Part shown: in pieces, positions 23,137-35,044 of the stretch
Numbering within the stretch: position 1 is the first letter of the stretch
Layout: each line of letters starts with the position of its first letter
Assembly (NCBI GenBank): GCA_029204225.1
Contig: CM055095.1
Location: 24,844,503-24,908,502 of the forward strand
Reading direction: 5' to 3'
Length of the DNA: 64,000 nt
Origin: Diphasiastrum complanatum
Lineage: Eukaryota > Streptophyta > Lycopodiopsida > Lycopodiales > Lycopodiaceae
Notes under the pieces: generated by a model
The model's input: the letters and a program-made list of their open reading frames with translations, nothing else
Database searches by the model: none
Told to the model about the DNA's origin: nothing
Position numbers and translations under genes: made by a program

Positions 23137-23293
23137 GCACGAACCAAAATGTGGTTCGCTCCGAAACTAGAGGTGACTTTCTATTTTTGTGGTCAGACAT
23201 TCTGAGTGTGAAGAATTTCTTTATTAGATGTAGTTTGGAAGTGACATCTCTAATATCATAGAGACTTGCTCTCAAATATAATTTAGAAAAATG
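23137..23293 (-). pseudogene. Copia gag fragment, inverted
   Basis: The minus strand reads SLYDIRDVTSKLHLIKKFF then TLRMSD, matching TLYDIRDVTSKLYLRNKFF at 24642-24710 on the plus strand. It is an inverted scrap of the same gag, ending where cluster R3 begins. Confidence 0.85.
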
Positions 23294-23539
23294 AGCACTT
23301 TGCACTGTCTTGTGATAATGTTGCAAATACCACTAACAACCCCAAATCTACTTAATAAGAATTGTTAGATTTTTTATGCTCAACCTTAAACAAATCGTTC
23401 AAGTAATGAGCATCCTAAAAAATCGAAGGCCGACTTCATAATTTCGGACCTTCACATTTTTCTCTTTCTTTTACCTTAAAAACAAATTTTTAGGCTCCTT
23501 TGCCTTTTTCACACTAGCGAAAAATGCGACACACTGGCC

Positions 23540-23890
23540 AAATGGCCAGAATGCCTTAGAAATCATTTTTAGGCATGTTCTCCTTTTTCGCCTTTTTCGC
23601 TGCATGCAATCTAAGACACCTTCGGCTTCTTCACTACCTTTTTTTTATCTAAGACACCTTCGTCCTTTTTCTCCTTTTTTCGGCTTCTTCGCTGCCTTCA
23701 GTATAAGGCTGGCCAGAATGTCTTAGAAACCATTCTTAAGGCACCTTCGCCTTTTTTGCCTTCTTCGTTGCCTTCAGTCTATAGGGCCCTTAGGGATTTA
23801 CATACCTTTAGTGTAAGGGCACCTTCAAGAGTTGCATACCTTCAGTCTAAGGGCACCTTCAGGTTTTTCGGCTTTTTCACATTTTTGCTA
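23540..23890. repeat. Degenerate minisatellite rich in CTTCGCC and CTTTTTCG
   Basis: GGCCAGAATGCCTTAGAAA near 23544 recurs as GGCCAGAATGTCTTAGAAA near 23713. Between and after them many short words (GGCACCTTC, GCTGCCTTCAGT, CTTTTTCGGCTT) repeat irregularly. No gene was recognised. Confidence 0.7.
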
Positions 23891-24162
23891 CATTGGCTGA
23901 CCGACGTCGCCAACTTATCAGCAACCCTAAAACAGCTGGACAACCAAATATCCCAAAGGTGGTTAGCGGTTACCAACTTTGTAGATATGCAAAGACTGGC
24001 GTAAATAGCATTAAAAGCTTGTAAGATATTTATGTTCCTCGACACTTGTAAATCTATATATTAGCTGATTCAAGCCATGTAAGTGTTAATTGGGTTAATT
24101 AAATTTTTCTTTCAATCAGAGTTTTCTATAGCCAGCGTTATTACGCTCAACAAACTACAGTT

Positions 24163-24310
24163 ATTACTTCAAGCTATTGTACTCATTGTTGATATTAATT
24201 TGAGTGCAATTTAGTCTCACTACTGCGTCATTCATTTGTGTATTCTGTATGAATTCTTCTACTTGAATATTTCTACTGCTAACTATTGCGTCTCCGATCC
24301 TACACGCCGC
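24163..24310 (+). repeat. 5' LTR portion of the 24-kb copia remnant
   Basis: The segment from AGTTATTACTTCAAGCTATT to about 24310 recurs at 25499-25660. In copia elements such direct repeats flanking gag are LTRs. The LTR probably begins further left, perhaps around 23900-24000, but its start was not found. No tRNA-iMet-type primer-binding site is visible before gag. Confidence 0.7.
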
Positions 24311-24449
24311 GCTCTAATCCGCATTTCAGTAATCTGCATTTCTATTGCGAATTATCAGTCTTGTTTCTATCAAGATGTCTTTCTAGCAAACGTGCAGCCA
24401 ACAGTATTCTGACAGTCGTTATTTCTACCAACGATCTTGTTCAGCCAGA

Positions 24450-25498
24450 GTGGATCCATCATCTAGTTCATCTCACATTGACAAATTCAATGGAGATAAC
24501 TACCATCTTTGGAAATTCAAGATGAAGGTTATACTTCTAGCCAAAGAACTGTGGGAGAGCATTGATGGCATAGTCAAGGACACTCAAATCAGCCACATAC
24601 GTGATGCTCAGATGGCTAAGGATGTTTGGGACATCCTAGCAACTCTCTACGACATTAGAGACGTTACTTCCAAGCTTTATTTGAGGAATAAATTCTTCAC
24701 CCTCCGAATGTCTGACATAGATAGTGTCTCGAGTCACCTCAACACCTTCAAGAATCTTATGGAGCACATGACTGCAACCGGCTCAGTCATAGAAGATTTC
24801 GATGCACTCATGACTCTATTATCGAGTCTACTTGAAGCCTACGAAAATTGGGTAATGGCAATTTCTGCCCAGGAGCACTTCACTCTATCAAGAGTAATTT
24901 CACTGCTCCTACAAGAGGAGATCAGAAGATCAGCATCCTCCTCAGGCTCAGGATCGGATCCTCAAGCTCTGTATTCAAAAATCCAGAAGTTTAGATCCAA
25001 GAGATCTACAAAGTCAAGCTCTATTGACAAGAAGAGCAACATGCAGTCTATATCAAATAATGGTTCAGAATCGAATTCAAGCTCTTCATTATTTCAACCA
25101 GCGCAGAAACTCGTCTGCAGATACTGTAAGACGATTGGTCACGAAATCAAGGACTGCTGAACTTTGAAGTACAACAATGAAAAGAAGATTTAGCAGTTCC
25201 AACAACAAGCACATAGTGCTACAGCCAGTCACTCAAATCAGCAACAAGAAGAAGAAAAAGATGAAGCAGCTTTCATGACTAAAGTCAGAGAAGAATAAGA
25301 TATCAATTCCTGGTATCTAGTCTCCAGAGCAACTCAACACATTACTCACCATCGCGACTGGTTCAAAGACTACAAGTCATTCACCCACTCCCAAATTGTG
25401 CAACTTGGAGACAACTCATCACATACAATCGGAGGTGAAGGAACAGTCAGAGTTGAATTCAAAAGAGGTGAGGTCAAGTTGTTGTCCAACGTTCTCCA
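24450..25498 (+). pseudogene. Copia gag and start of protease
   Basis: Gag is open for 236 codons from 24450, but the expected ATG is GTG (DPSSSSSHIDKFNGDNYHLW follows). It has the copia gag fold region (LYDIRDVTSKLYLRNKFF) and a normal zinc knuckle, CRYCKTIGHEIKDC, followed at once by a TGA. Protease follows in pieces. Where LDSGATQHIT is expected the sequence is LVSRATQHIT, so the catalytic Asp is gone. The sequence then breaks at 25498 into an LTR copy, so integrase, reverse transcriptase and RNase H are deleted. Confidence 0.88.
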
Positions 25499-25660
25499 CA
25501 TTATTACTTCAAGCTATTGTACTCACTGTTGATATTAATCAGAGTGCAATTAATAATCTCACTATTGTGTCGTTCATTTGCGCATTCTGTATGAATTCTT
25601 CTACTTGAATAAATTTGCTGCTAACTGTTGCGTTTCCGTTCCTGCATGCCGCACTCTAAT
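25499..25660 (+). repeat. 3' LTR portion of the 24-kb copia remnant
   Basis: A direct repeat of 24166-24310 (TTATTACTTCAAGCTATTGT onward), with about 85-90% agreement by eye. It is joined directly to protease sequence, so the first part of the LTR and the rest of pol are lost. Similarity fades after CTCTAATCC at about 25660. Confidence 0.75.
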
Positions 25661-26790
25661 CCCCGAGCTTCCGCTGCCGCTCACGCCCACACTCGCTTTT
25701 ACGACAAGCACAACCAAAGCATTATGCCATCCTTTGCTTACTGCTCAAGCTCTTGTTTTTTGACTTTGCATGATATTTGACATCACCTTATTTAGAATTT
25801 TCAAAGCTTCTTGTGATATTTCACATCACCTTGTTCATAATTGATTGTTTTCCTTCCATTTCTCGGCCTAGATGATTTTGTTTTTGAAGCTTTCAACTTC
25901 CATTGATTGTCTATTAACATGCTAAATCCTTCTGGTTTTAAAACAGTTAATTTCATACTGCTTGCTAAACTAGCCACTTAAATTTATAATCAAATCGGTT
26001 GGTTGATGAAATTTGCCGATTCTTAGTGAGCAATGGCAGTCCTGAATCCTGAGTCATGGATGTGTTACTACAGCTTACCAAGGGTCAAACTTGAATGATG
26101 GACAATAATAGAAAATTAAAACAGATGACAGATCATTAATAGTTCAGCAATGATGTTAACCTTAGGCATAAATGATTCATCAATCATCATGTCTGATTCA
26201 AGTTTCCATCTCTACCTTTCCTAAATAAATGGCCAGCTTCAGCATTCACGGGCACAGCCCACTATCAATCACATCCCAATTTTTCCTTTTTAATTATCAG
26301 ACTCTCAGATCTGCGTGAGTTGTGAGTTGTGAGAGTGAACGGCCAGGGCTAAAGACAGAAGCAACCTTTGATCTATCTTTTCACCAAATGATGCATATTG
26401 CTCTCACTGTCTCAGGCTTCACAGACTTGTTGCAGGCAGCAAGATGTTGAAGCTAATTGCTGCTGCTTGCAAGCAGCAAGAATAAGGATTCAGAATGCTG
26501 ATTCTCGAAGCTTGCAGCAGGCTTGCTGCTTATTGTTGCTACTTGTGGGCCTTGTAGCCTAGGATGCCACAGCTGCCAGGCTCCAGCTATAGGCTAGGAA
26601 CAGCTCTCACTGGCAGTTAGAAGTTAGAACCTGCACTTTGCTGTCGGCTGCATGCGTGCCTCACCCAGCTCCACATGGATTCCTTGAGTTCCATTAAATG
26701 TTGAGGTGAGCTCTACTTTACTCCTTCAAAGTGAAAAACGCGCGGTCAATTTATGCTCTTCGCTGGCCGTTTTGTAAAATTGTAAAGGAA

Positions 26791-26894
26791 GAAAGTCTCA
26801 CTTTTCACAGTCGCTCACGATTCACGAGTCGAGTCGACACTAGAAAGTCTCACTTTTCACAGTCGCTCACGATTCACGAGTCGAGTCGACACTA
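26791..26894. repeat. Perfect 52-bp tandem duplication
   Basis: Two copies, 26791-26842 and 26843-26894, start GAAAGTCTCACTTTTCACAG and end GAGTCGAGTCGACACTA. I see no difference between them, so the event is very recent or the region has been homogenised. Confidence 0.97.
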
Positions 26895-29557
26895 TCTCCA
26901 GGCTCCAGCCCCAGGGCCAAGTCTCAGGCTGAATTGGTTATAGCTTAAAATATTATCTTTATTACACAGTACATTGACAGTCACTGGAGCCTGAGATGAC
27001 TGTCATTGACTCTAATATGAGGGACCCTGAAGGATGAGACTCCGGGGCCCAATCTGGCAATCACAGACTAATAAGTATCCTTAGTAACTTAGTCTAACTC
27101 AGGAGTCAGGGCTCGGTGACTGAGGCTTGAGCACTGCCAAGTCACTTCCAAGGCACGACTTCATCACAGGATCATGTATCACAGACGTTTATCGTAAGTA
27201 ATACTACATGATGGGCATACGTTTGTTTCCTCTCGTCTTATCATACTAATAATTACTGGCATTACTGCCTACGTAGTTAGAGGAGGGGACTGCGGGAACC
27301 TAGCATGCATGCATCGATCAGTGACCATTGACAGTTTGACTCCAGTTTAGGAACACGCATATTCATAACTTTTAACTGATTAGTTTCCAAAATCAATGTT
27401 GATGCTGAGATTGACACGAAGTACAAACGTATAAATCGTCACCTACTACCTGGTGCTCCCGATGAGTCCCGAAGAACTTAGACTCTTAGAACTTTCAACC
27501 AACTATGTTTTGCTAGCTAGATGATAGATCTCCTGGAATAGCCGGCCATGCACTGCGAATAATTGACTGTTAGTCACTCTAGATTACAACGTGTATATAT
27601 ATTATATATATATAATATGTATACAGATAAAGAAAAAAGGTTATGTAAACTTTTGCCAAAAATCTCTCGGATCTTCAAAAGTTGCAAGTAAATAAAAATA
27701 TACCCTTAGCAAATACGAAAGAAATGCAGCCACTCGTCGATTTCCAAGTTTTATGATTTATATAATGTCAATGTGCAATTATGGAACATGCTGTACACGT
27801 ACTTGAACAGTGAAAAGTTCAGAGTACTCCAGAGTCCAGAGTCCAGACATCCAGACTAGAAGGCCCAAAAGGACTGCAGATCACGTCGTAATTAAAGCCC
27901 AAGAGAGCTTGCATGCAATGTGCAGTACAATCTACAGATTCCAAATTACTCCAGGACGATAGGACACAGGACGATGTTGTAAGCTTGTTTTACTTTATCT
28001 AAGATCTGACACTAGGAGTTGGAAAGTTGGAGAGAATAAAAGCAGTATATGCACTGTTCTGCAGCATTGTATGGGGCAAATTCAGATACGATTCAATTCG
28101 GTATATACTCGAAGGTCAACCATAGTAACTTCCAAAGAGTGGACTGTGGCTCGAACCTCAAGGTTATTTAAAAAAAATATGAACATCCAACAAAATCACA
28201 AAATAAAATAACAATTTTTGCTTAGGATTTATGGAAGAGATGCTTCTTACATCAAACTTCAGAATCTTTTATGCTGGCATTTGCATTCTGAGGGTACTGT
28301 CAGCTTTGTGTGCTTTCTTTCTTTACGGATGAAAGAAAACTTTTGAGAATTGATGCAGACTCTTTGGCAGCATCCCTTAAGGAGAGGGCCTTAGACTACT
28401 TTAGTCAACAAACACTGAAATAATTGCCAGCAGATATTAGATATACTGTATTATTAACCTCAATTTAAGCGCAATATTTAGACTTAATTCTTGAAGGTCT
28501 GTCTCTGTCCATTAATCTAGTAACTTCCTAGTACCTACATAAATTATTTGCCTGCCGGAAATCAGATCTTACATATTGAGGAATGAAGTAAAAGTACGAG
28601 TTAACCAAGACAATACATAATTACCAGGTCATTTAAAGTAGTTTTCACATGTATAACAATCTCCACTCCTGTTGCGGACTTTCAAGATTGAGACGAACAA
28701 TAAGTATAATTATTCCTAGCTCAATGTTATCAAAGTGTATTGAGACATCTAGAACTTATTATACAGCACAAGAATTTCTAGCTTTTCCCCCCGAGCAGAT
28801 TATGTATAGCCGTATTACATCACTTGAGCGATTCATGTACATCCATGTATTTTCATGTCAAGATTGTTGCTGTGTCACTCAGGTCCCAAAATCCCTCTAT
28901 AAACCGTATCTCTTGCATGCAAGCATATAATCTATAAACTTATTCTCTGTACACTAAAAAAGCGTACTAAGTACTAAGGATTCAGTGCATTTCTTGTACT
29001 TCTTACCATGAAAGGCATACTAAGAGATTAAAAGGCATACTGAAGCTTAGAGATCATCATAGCTGCAAAACCATTCATCCTGACACACCTATGAGAGCAT
29101 GGCCGGACACTCGTATCATGTATGCCCGCAGCCCATCCATATGCACACGGGAGGGAGGAAGGTACATTGTCCATATATGAGCTGTATACCAGGCAGTGCT
29201 CATAAAAAATGATATTTATAACCTTATAAAACACCTTCAAGCCTCTATTGTAAAACATATTTTTTTACAATTAGCCTAAAATAAATTGTTGGGCATACTT
29301 TTCAACCTTAAACTTTTTAAAGTATTGACTATTCAATATTGCTAAGTTTTAACTAATCACTACTAGTTAAGGCTTGTTACTAATTAGTTCCTTAGACACT
29401 CAAAACCTTCAAGTCATTAATTAGCGCTACCAAATAAGTCATAGATTAAATCTTGGAAGTTGGGACTCAATGCTTAGTCTTGAATCATTGGCTAAGTAAG
29501 TTATTGAATACTTATAATATTTGTTATACTACCTAAAATTTAGCCACAAATTCATAA

Positions 29558-29633
29558 ACCCACAAATCTAAAACAAAGTGTTAATATATTATATAACCCA
29601 CAAATCTAAAACAAAGAGTTAATATGCAAAATC
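29558..29633. repeat. 38-bp tandem duplication
   Basis: ACCCACAAATCTAAAACAAAG occurs at 29558 and again at 29596. Both are followed by a G/TGTTAATAT or AGTTAATAT tail. Two copies only. Confidence 0.9.
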
Positions 29634-31118
29634 TAATAATTGGTCTGTTTGAATTTATCTGTTTTTTAGGATTAAAATTTGGAAAGCCAGGATACCAGTA
29701 GGACTAGTTCTCAGCGTCAAACTTGTTACCTTAGCCTTATGAAAGCAAAGCAACATAAATAACTACAAACGAATGCGACAAGAGTCACAACACCTGTAAG
29801 CTTAAATATTTAGCTAAAACAAGCTGATTTTTATAATCCTGTATTATGGCAAACTTTGGCATACTTAAAACAGTCGCACAGACACGGACAGAGCTACGGT
29901 ACTGGGAACATTGGATACTATCGTGGCTTATGAGATTAAGATGTCAATGCAATGCAAATGGATTCGTCAGTTCTGTAAGCTACAGGCCGATAAGGGTAGT
30001 TGTGAAATCTTATACTATTAGGAAAGCCTTCATTGCAAGCCGATTGATCAGGAGCCTTTAAAACTGCTCTTACTAGCTTGAATAGACAAATCTGGAAAAA
30101 TGTGTAGAATTGTTGCAGAGTATGGGAGATTAGACAAGTCTAGCAATCCTAGCAATTTCAGATTGATACAGAACGTCAAGCCCAACTCAGTGAGAGGAGG
30201 GCAAGTTAAAAGGAAATCTCTTTACTGTCAATCAAGTACATATCATTCGTGTATGCCTGTAGCTAGACTATATCCGATCACACGATGAGCCTCTTGATAG
30301 CCTAGATTTATGCAAGCACTCATAAGATTACCTCTTGGCACAAAAGATCTAATTTGAAAATATTGGTGACTAATTTTTGTTACGAACTCTTGATTGTTTG
30401 GCATCCAAAGAGCATGCTTTCCAGTGGTGAGAAATCCCATGAGCAGAAAAGGGCGTCAAATTTCGTACCCACTACCTTCAACAGATCTACCTTTCTACGA
30501 ATGTCTAATCGTTCGAACCAATATGTGAGCAGATCTGAAGTTTGGATGGCCTAATGATAGGTACGACATACTGGCAAAAGACAGTGATGAAATGAGCGCC
30601 CTAAGTACAAAACAAGAATTTTCTTAGAGCTTTCGAAATTACAGCTTTGCCATTCTCCGAGTCTGGGTATAGAACCACCTGTCAAATATCATCTTAAGAG
30701 CTTCAAAATGAGCCATAAACGACGGTTGCACTTAATGAAACAAAGCAGATCATTCAACAATTGTCAAATATGGGGACGACATTAGATCTTTTAAAGAATA
30801 GACAAATCGTGTATAATATTATGGCTTGCTCAAATATATACATTTTTGTGCTCTGTCCAAGTATTGGAAAGCTGCTTCCAAGCATAAAAGTACCTACATC
30901 TGCATAATATTATTTCACAACGTAAGGTTGTAATCTGTAGATGAAGATAATCTATGTTTTGAAGCAAAGAATTTCTTTTGCTCCGTCTTTATTAAACTAT
31001 TCAATCATTTTGAAGATCTGAAATGCTCGCATCTAGATGAATAAGAAATTATACCCTGAAAGATAACCGTTATTGTTTACTTTGCAACTTCTAATTGCTG
31101 CTAAAATGAGAGGGGTAA

Positions 31119-31470
31119 CTACCTATAAGCATCATTGATTCTTAGCCTTCTATTTCTAGCATTTTCAATTACTTGATATGATGCTTTAAACTCTTGGTAT
31201 TGTGGTATTGGTTGTTTCGTGATAGATAGTATGTAACTGGCGCTAGAGACCACGGAAAATTTCATGTACTCATCACAGACGATGGTGTAAAGAACGCTAG
31301 GCTCTTGGACGTAGCGCTTCTTGGAAATCTGAACTCCACCATCAATGACGTAAGAAGGATTAATGGAGATTGCAGTGACTGGCCAGAAACATGCAATATC
31401 TTTTCCAGGAAAGTTTGGCATCTGGAAAGGTCATTGACATTCCAGTAGGAGATCAAATTCGGCTAGAAAT
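31119..31470 (-). other. Probable 3' untranslated region of the MYB gene
   Basis: Immediately downstream of the MYB stop codon. A 100-codon ORF on the minus strand (31421-31119) lies here, but it has no recognisable domain, no splice link to the MYB and no repeat signature. I treat it as chance within the 3' UTR. Confidence 0.4.
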
Positions 31471-33647
31471 CTAGATTTGATCAATAACAGCGGCAATATT
31501 CTGTAATTCGGGAGACATGTTATCTATCATGCCAGTTTTGACATATGAATCAGCTGTTGCATTGATCTGCCAAACCATTTGCTCAGACGTAGCAGCACCG
31601 GTAGGCTCGAATTCCTCTTGCTTTTTCTCAAATTCTCTCATAGCATGAGATAGTGGCATCAAATCGCACCACTTTGTGGTCGATTGATTATTTGAGTTCG
31701 GAGATGTTACGAAGTTGCTATCATAAGACAAAATCTCAGATGTATTAGCCCGTCTTGAGTAGTCAGATAGCATGTTTGCTTGTAGTAATGCTTCATTCAT
31801 TGCTCCGGAATTCTCACTAGGACTTGAATTGCTCATACAGCTTGCGCTTATCGTCCTGCCATTTCTTTCAAAACAATTTGCTCTGCTTGTTCTGCTGGTT
31901 GAAGTGCTATTTGTGTCCACTGCAGATGCCCTTGCAGACTGGTCCTGATACTCTGGGATCTGATTACAGATAGTACTTACACTGCTGCTTGAAGGATTCT
32001 CATGTATGATATTAGCTGTGATTGCACTCAAGTCATTAGAATCTCCATAGTAAGCATCTCGTGATGGTCCAACATCACGTAGCTTCAGATTTCCTGTATC
32101 CGAATCTCTCGTAATCCTGGGGTTTGCTGTGGAAAATTTCTGAGGCTGGTTGATTCTTGAGATGCCTAGCTGTGGAAGCTGAGGCAGAAGCGGAGGGGCT
32201 TGCACGAAGCAGGCATAAGGGCTGAGAGAAACTGGAGTCATTGAGAAAGTAGTCTCCAGTTGTTGTTGAGGATTGCCAAGCAGACCTTCTGGATGCTGGA
32301 GGAAAAGGTCTCTTCTTGCTAGGGAAGAAGAGCTCCGGATCGTCTGAAGAACTGCCTCTTCCTGCCCAAGAGTTAAGAATTTGTGGAAATAGCTTTCTTT
32401 GGAAGGATCGGATGATCGTAGACTGGCAAGAGAACTCTTTGGCAGAATCTCTACAAGCCTATTATTCTCAGAAATTACAGGCTGCACAGTCCTAGGTGGA
32501 AACAAAAGGTCCTCCAATATACAAGGATAAGACTTTCCTTGCTGCTTGGCATTGCTTGACAAGTCCTGCACCTTGTTTGGGCTAATCATTTCAGGTCCTC
32601 CAGCTTGCAGCATGCTTTGATGGGACATAAAGGAGTGATCCTTTGATTCAAGCAACGATCCTTGAAGCCCATCAATAGGCTTATGGGTGCTCGGGTCTAT
32701 CCCAATCTGCTTGAGCTTTTTCTTGATGCAAGTGTTCCAGTAGTTTTTTATTTCATTGTCAGTGCGACCGGGCAAATTGCTTGCAATTTGAGACCACCTG
32801 CTTGCAGTTGCAAAGAGCTGTTCGTTAATATTAGATCAGAATTAGATCAAAACTAAATTAACTTACCCTACATGAGTGCACTCCAAGTCTCCTACAGTCA
32901 AAATCCATTTAGCCGTTCAACAGTAGCCTCTAAAGTCCTCATTAGGCTTAGCTGTTAACTCTTAGGCCTTTGGTAAGCAAATAAAGCTTGCCAGTAAGTG
33001 TAGAAGCTATTGTTAGATTTAGATCTGAAGCTCATGCCAATGTACCTATTACCCAGAACACCATGGAGCTCTATAATAAGCTCCTCCTCAGCTGGAGTGA
33101 AGACTCCTCGCTTCAAATCAGGTCTCAAGTAGTTGATCCACCTCAGTCGACAGCTTTTGCCACATCTCTGAAGTCCTGAAGAAAGTACAGAGATATGTTA
33201 AGATAAGATTATAGTTCTGAGATCATGACTTGTAAAATGAGATCAGGAACAAACGAGGTTCCACAGCGTTCAGTAGCTTCAACTACCGAATTCCATACCA
33301 GAGACCTTTGATGGCTGCAAAATAATGCTAGCCTTTTTGCAACAGTGAATGGGTACGTGCTTGTAAGAACATAAGAGGTCTATGATAACAGCATGAAAAC
33401 GCAGAACTTATTGTAGAGATGACAAAGACAGGATGCAAAACTGACAGATCCAGAAACCACTGTGTAAACAGGAGATAAATCATAAACATCTCCAAGATAT
33501 CCATCCATTTCTACCTGCTTGCTTTGGTACAGCGCTCCAACAGCCATGACCGTGCTTCGTGATGTATTGAACTAATTTCTCATCTTCTTCCGGTGACCAA
33601 AGGCCCTTCTTGAGTTTTTGCTTTTGGCAACATGAGTGCCTCCCCAT
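31471..33647 (-). CDS. R2R3-MYB transcription factor, MYB61/MYB86-like (subgroup 13)
   Basis: Three exons: 33515-33647, 33046-33175 and 31471-32797, joined by GT-AG introns of 339 and 248 bp at the phases usual for plant R2R3-MYBs, giving 529 aa. It starts [21 protein letters not shown]2 has Trp at 17, 37 and 57; R3 has Phe70 in the first position, then Trp89 and Trp108 ([11 protein letters not shown]). [17 protein letters not shown] follows, and this with the MGRHSCC start points to subgroup 13, which in flowering plants controls secondary wall, mucilage and stomatal traits. The long C-terminus is Ser/Asn-rich and ends [14 protein letters not shown], resembling the family's conserved tail. 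No stop or frameshift is seen; it looks intact. The function in this species is inferred from family only. Confidence 0.95.
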
Positions 33648-34746
33648 GATCAGAATTTCAAGGAAAAGTGGATACTAAGCTCTACTGCAGTTATATTTAG
33701 CTGTGGAAGCTACACCCACAAATGCTGGTGTTCAATCCCTAGCTATAAAAGATCAGCTGACATGAAGATTTGGCAGCTTCAAGAGAGGATCTGATTCAGG
33801 AAGTTCAAGTGGGTTAGGCTGTTACCGCATTGCAGAATTGTACAGGGTTCTATGTTATCACGTCTATCCACTCTTGGCGTGAAATGTAGAGCAAACCCGA
33901 ACTCTTCATGCATCACAGCGCATCCTTGAACTATGCGAAGCTAATCCGAACACTTCATGCCGCGTCACAGCAAATCCCCCACCGGCATTTGAACAATTCC
34001 TTGCCAAGTGCTGATAGAACCATCGCTCGTGTCCTCTGGCTGCTTCATTCCTTGACTTCATTTCAAAATTTAGCGTTCGTGAGCATCATGATATCGTTAA
34101 GTCTAATCAAGCAAATCGGAGAGGTGATGCACGTTTCTTACACAAAATCCACAAAATGCCTGCCCCTAATGCAGCGAATCCAAGCTGTCAGTCATAATTC
34201 AGATTCATATCCTGGATATGGCCAAAAGACACGTTTTCAAGACTTTCCAAGCAGCTCTCCATTGCCATATCCTTCAAATTTCTAGAGCTAGAAAACTTTC
34301 TTGACTTTACCTTGTTGTCAACAGCTTCCCTAAGTTCAGCTCAACTCACCCCTCCAGGATTTACATCTCTTTTCCTTTGCCTACGATTATGCATCAAAAG
34401 AATGGATTAAGTGATATACCATCCATCAAGCCACCCATATTAGTGCCTACTACCCTCGGTCCCACAGCAGCATCAATCTCGCAGCAAAATTCAGGAGTTA
34501 TGTCCCACTTTTATCTGCCCACGATCAGAGGCAATGACCCCAGCACAGCGATGCAGGAGCCAGAGGCCAGCTCCGATGGCGGTTCAGACTCAATTGCTAC
34601 TGAGAATGCAGTGGGATGGTGCGGGGGAGAACTACATGCTGGACAGCAGCAGCAATCACAGCATCAGCAGCAGCATCAGCAGCTAATTTCAGGCATTTGT
34701 CTCATAATTCAAGGCATCAGCATTCCTTCCGCCGACTGATGCGATG

Positions 34747-34781
34747 AGAGCGGCCATGCCTGCAGCATCCATGGCCGCTCT
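34747..34781. promoter_or_regulatory. Perfect 12-bp inverted repeat with 11-nt loop
   Basis: AGAGCGGCCATG at 34747-34758 and its exact complement CATGGCCGCTCT at 34770-34781 flank CCTGCAGCATC. If transcribed in the MYB leader it would form a GC-rich hairpin. Confidence 0.8.
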
Positions 34782-34966
34782 GTTCAGCTCAGATCAGTAA
34801 TACCTCTCTCTATCTCTCCCGATCCATCTCTCTCTCTCTCGCTCTCTCCCTTTTCTCTGACTCCACTCTCCTTCGTCACCTCTCGTCGACGCCCAGAGAC
34901 AGAACCTTTTTCGGACCTTTTCTGTCGCCAGTAAAAAGGTAGCAAAAAGAAGCCAGCCCTTCAAAA

Positions 34967-34978
34967 CGACACGTGTCG
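34967..34978. promoter_or_regulatory. Palindromic G-box/ABRE, CGACACGTGTCG
   Basis: A perfect 12-bp palindrome around the CACGTG core, the type bound by plant bZIP and bHLH factors. About 1.3 kb upstream of the MYB start codon. Confidence 0.65.
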
Positions 34979-35032
34979 GTAAGCTCCCGCATTTACCCAC
35001 CTGGATATACGACGGTCATGTGGGTGGCATGT

Positions 35033-35044
35033 GACCACGTGGTC
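35033..35044. promoter_or_regulatory. Palindromic G-box, GACCACGTGGTC
   Basis: A second perfect 12-bp palindrome around CACGTG, 66 bp from the one at 34967. Two long perfect G-boxes this close together are unlikely by chance in AT-rich DNA. Confidence 0.65.

Larger units (their letters stand above)
25661..31118. other. Gene-poor, transposon-poor flank downstream of MYB
   Basis: No retrotransposon coding sequence and no recognisable gene. Base composition is more even than in the transposon blocks. Items seen: an 18-bp palindrome TGCTGCTTGCAAGCAGCA at 26461-26478, an AT palindrome near 27598-27631, and the tandem repeats at 26791 and 29558. The ORFs (for example at 28649, 29846, 30100) show no family features. 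This may be old single-copy DNA or long regulatory sequence. Confidence 0.5.

Noticed and set aside
22546-23261. Several long overlapping ORFs with AWIIHAWIIHA or VDNPRVD repeats
   Set aside because: They are translations of the GTGGAT palindromes in different frames, and the peptide repeats follow DNA symmetry rather than protein constraint.
28649-30554. Group of short ORFs on both strands downstream of the MYB
   Set aside because: No homology recognised and no joinable exon set; consistent with chance ORFs.
31119-31456. Minus-strand ORFs just after the MYB stop
   Set aside because: No recognised domain, and the MYB already ends with its family's conserved tail, so they are best read as 3' UTR.
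33908-34739. Two plus-strand ORFs (125 and 120 codons), one with a Gln/His-rich run
   Set aside because: They lie antisense in the MYB leader. The Gln run comes from a CAG repeat, and no domain or splice partner is visible. Treated as chance.
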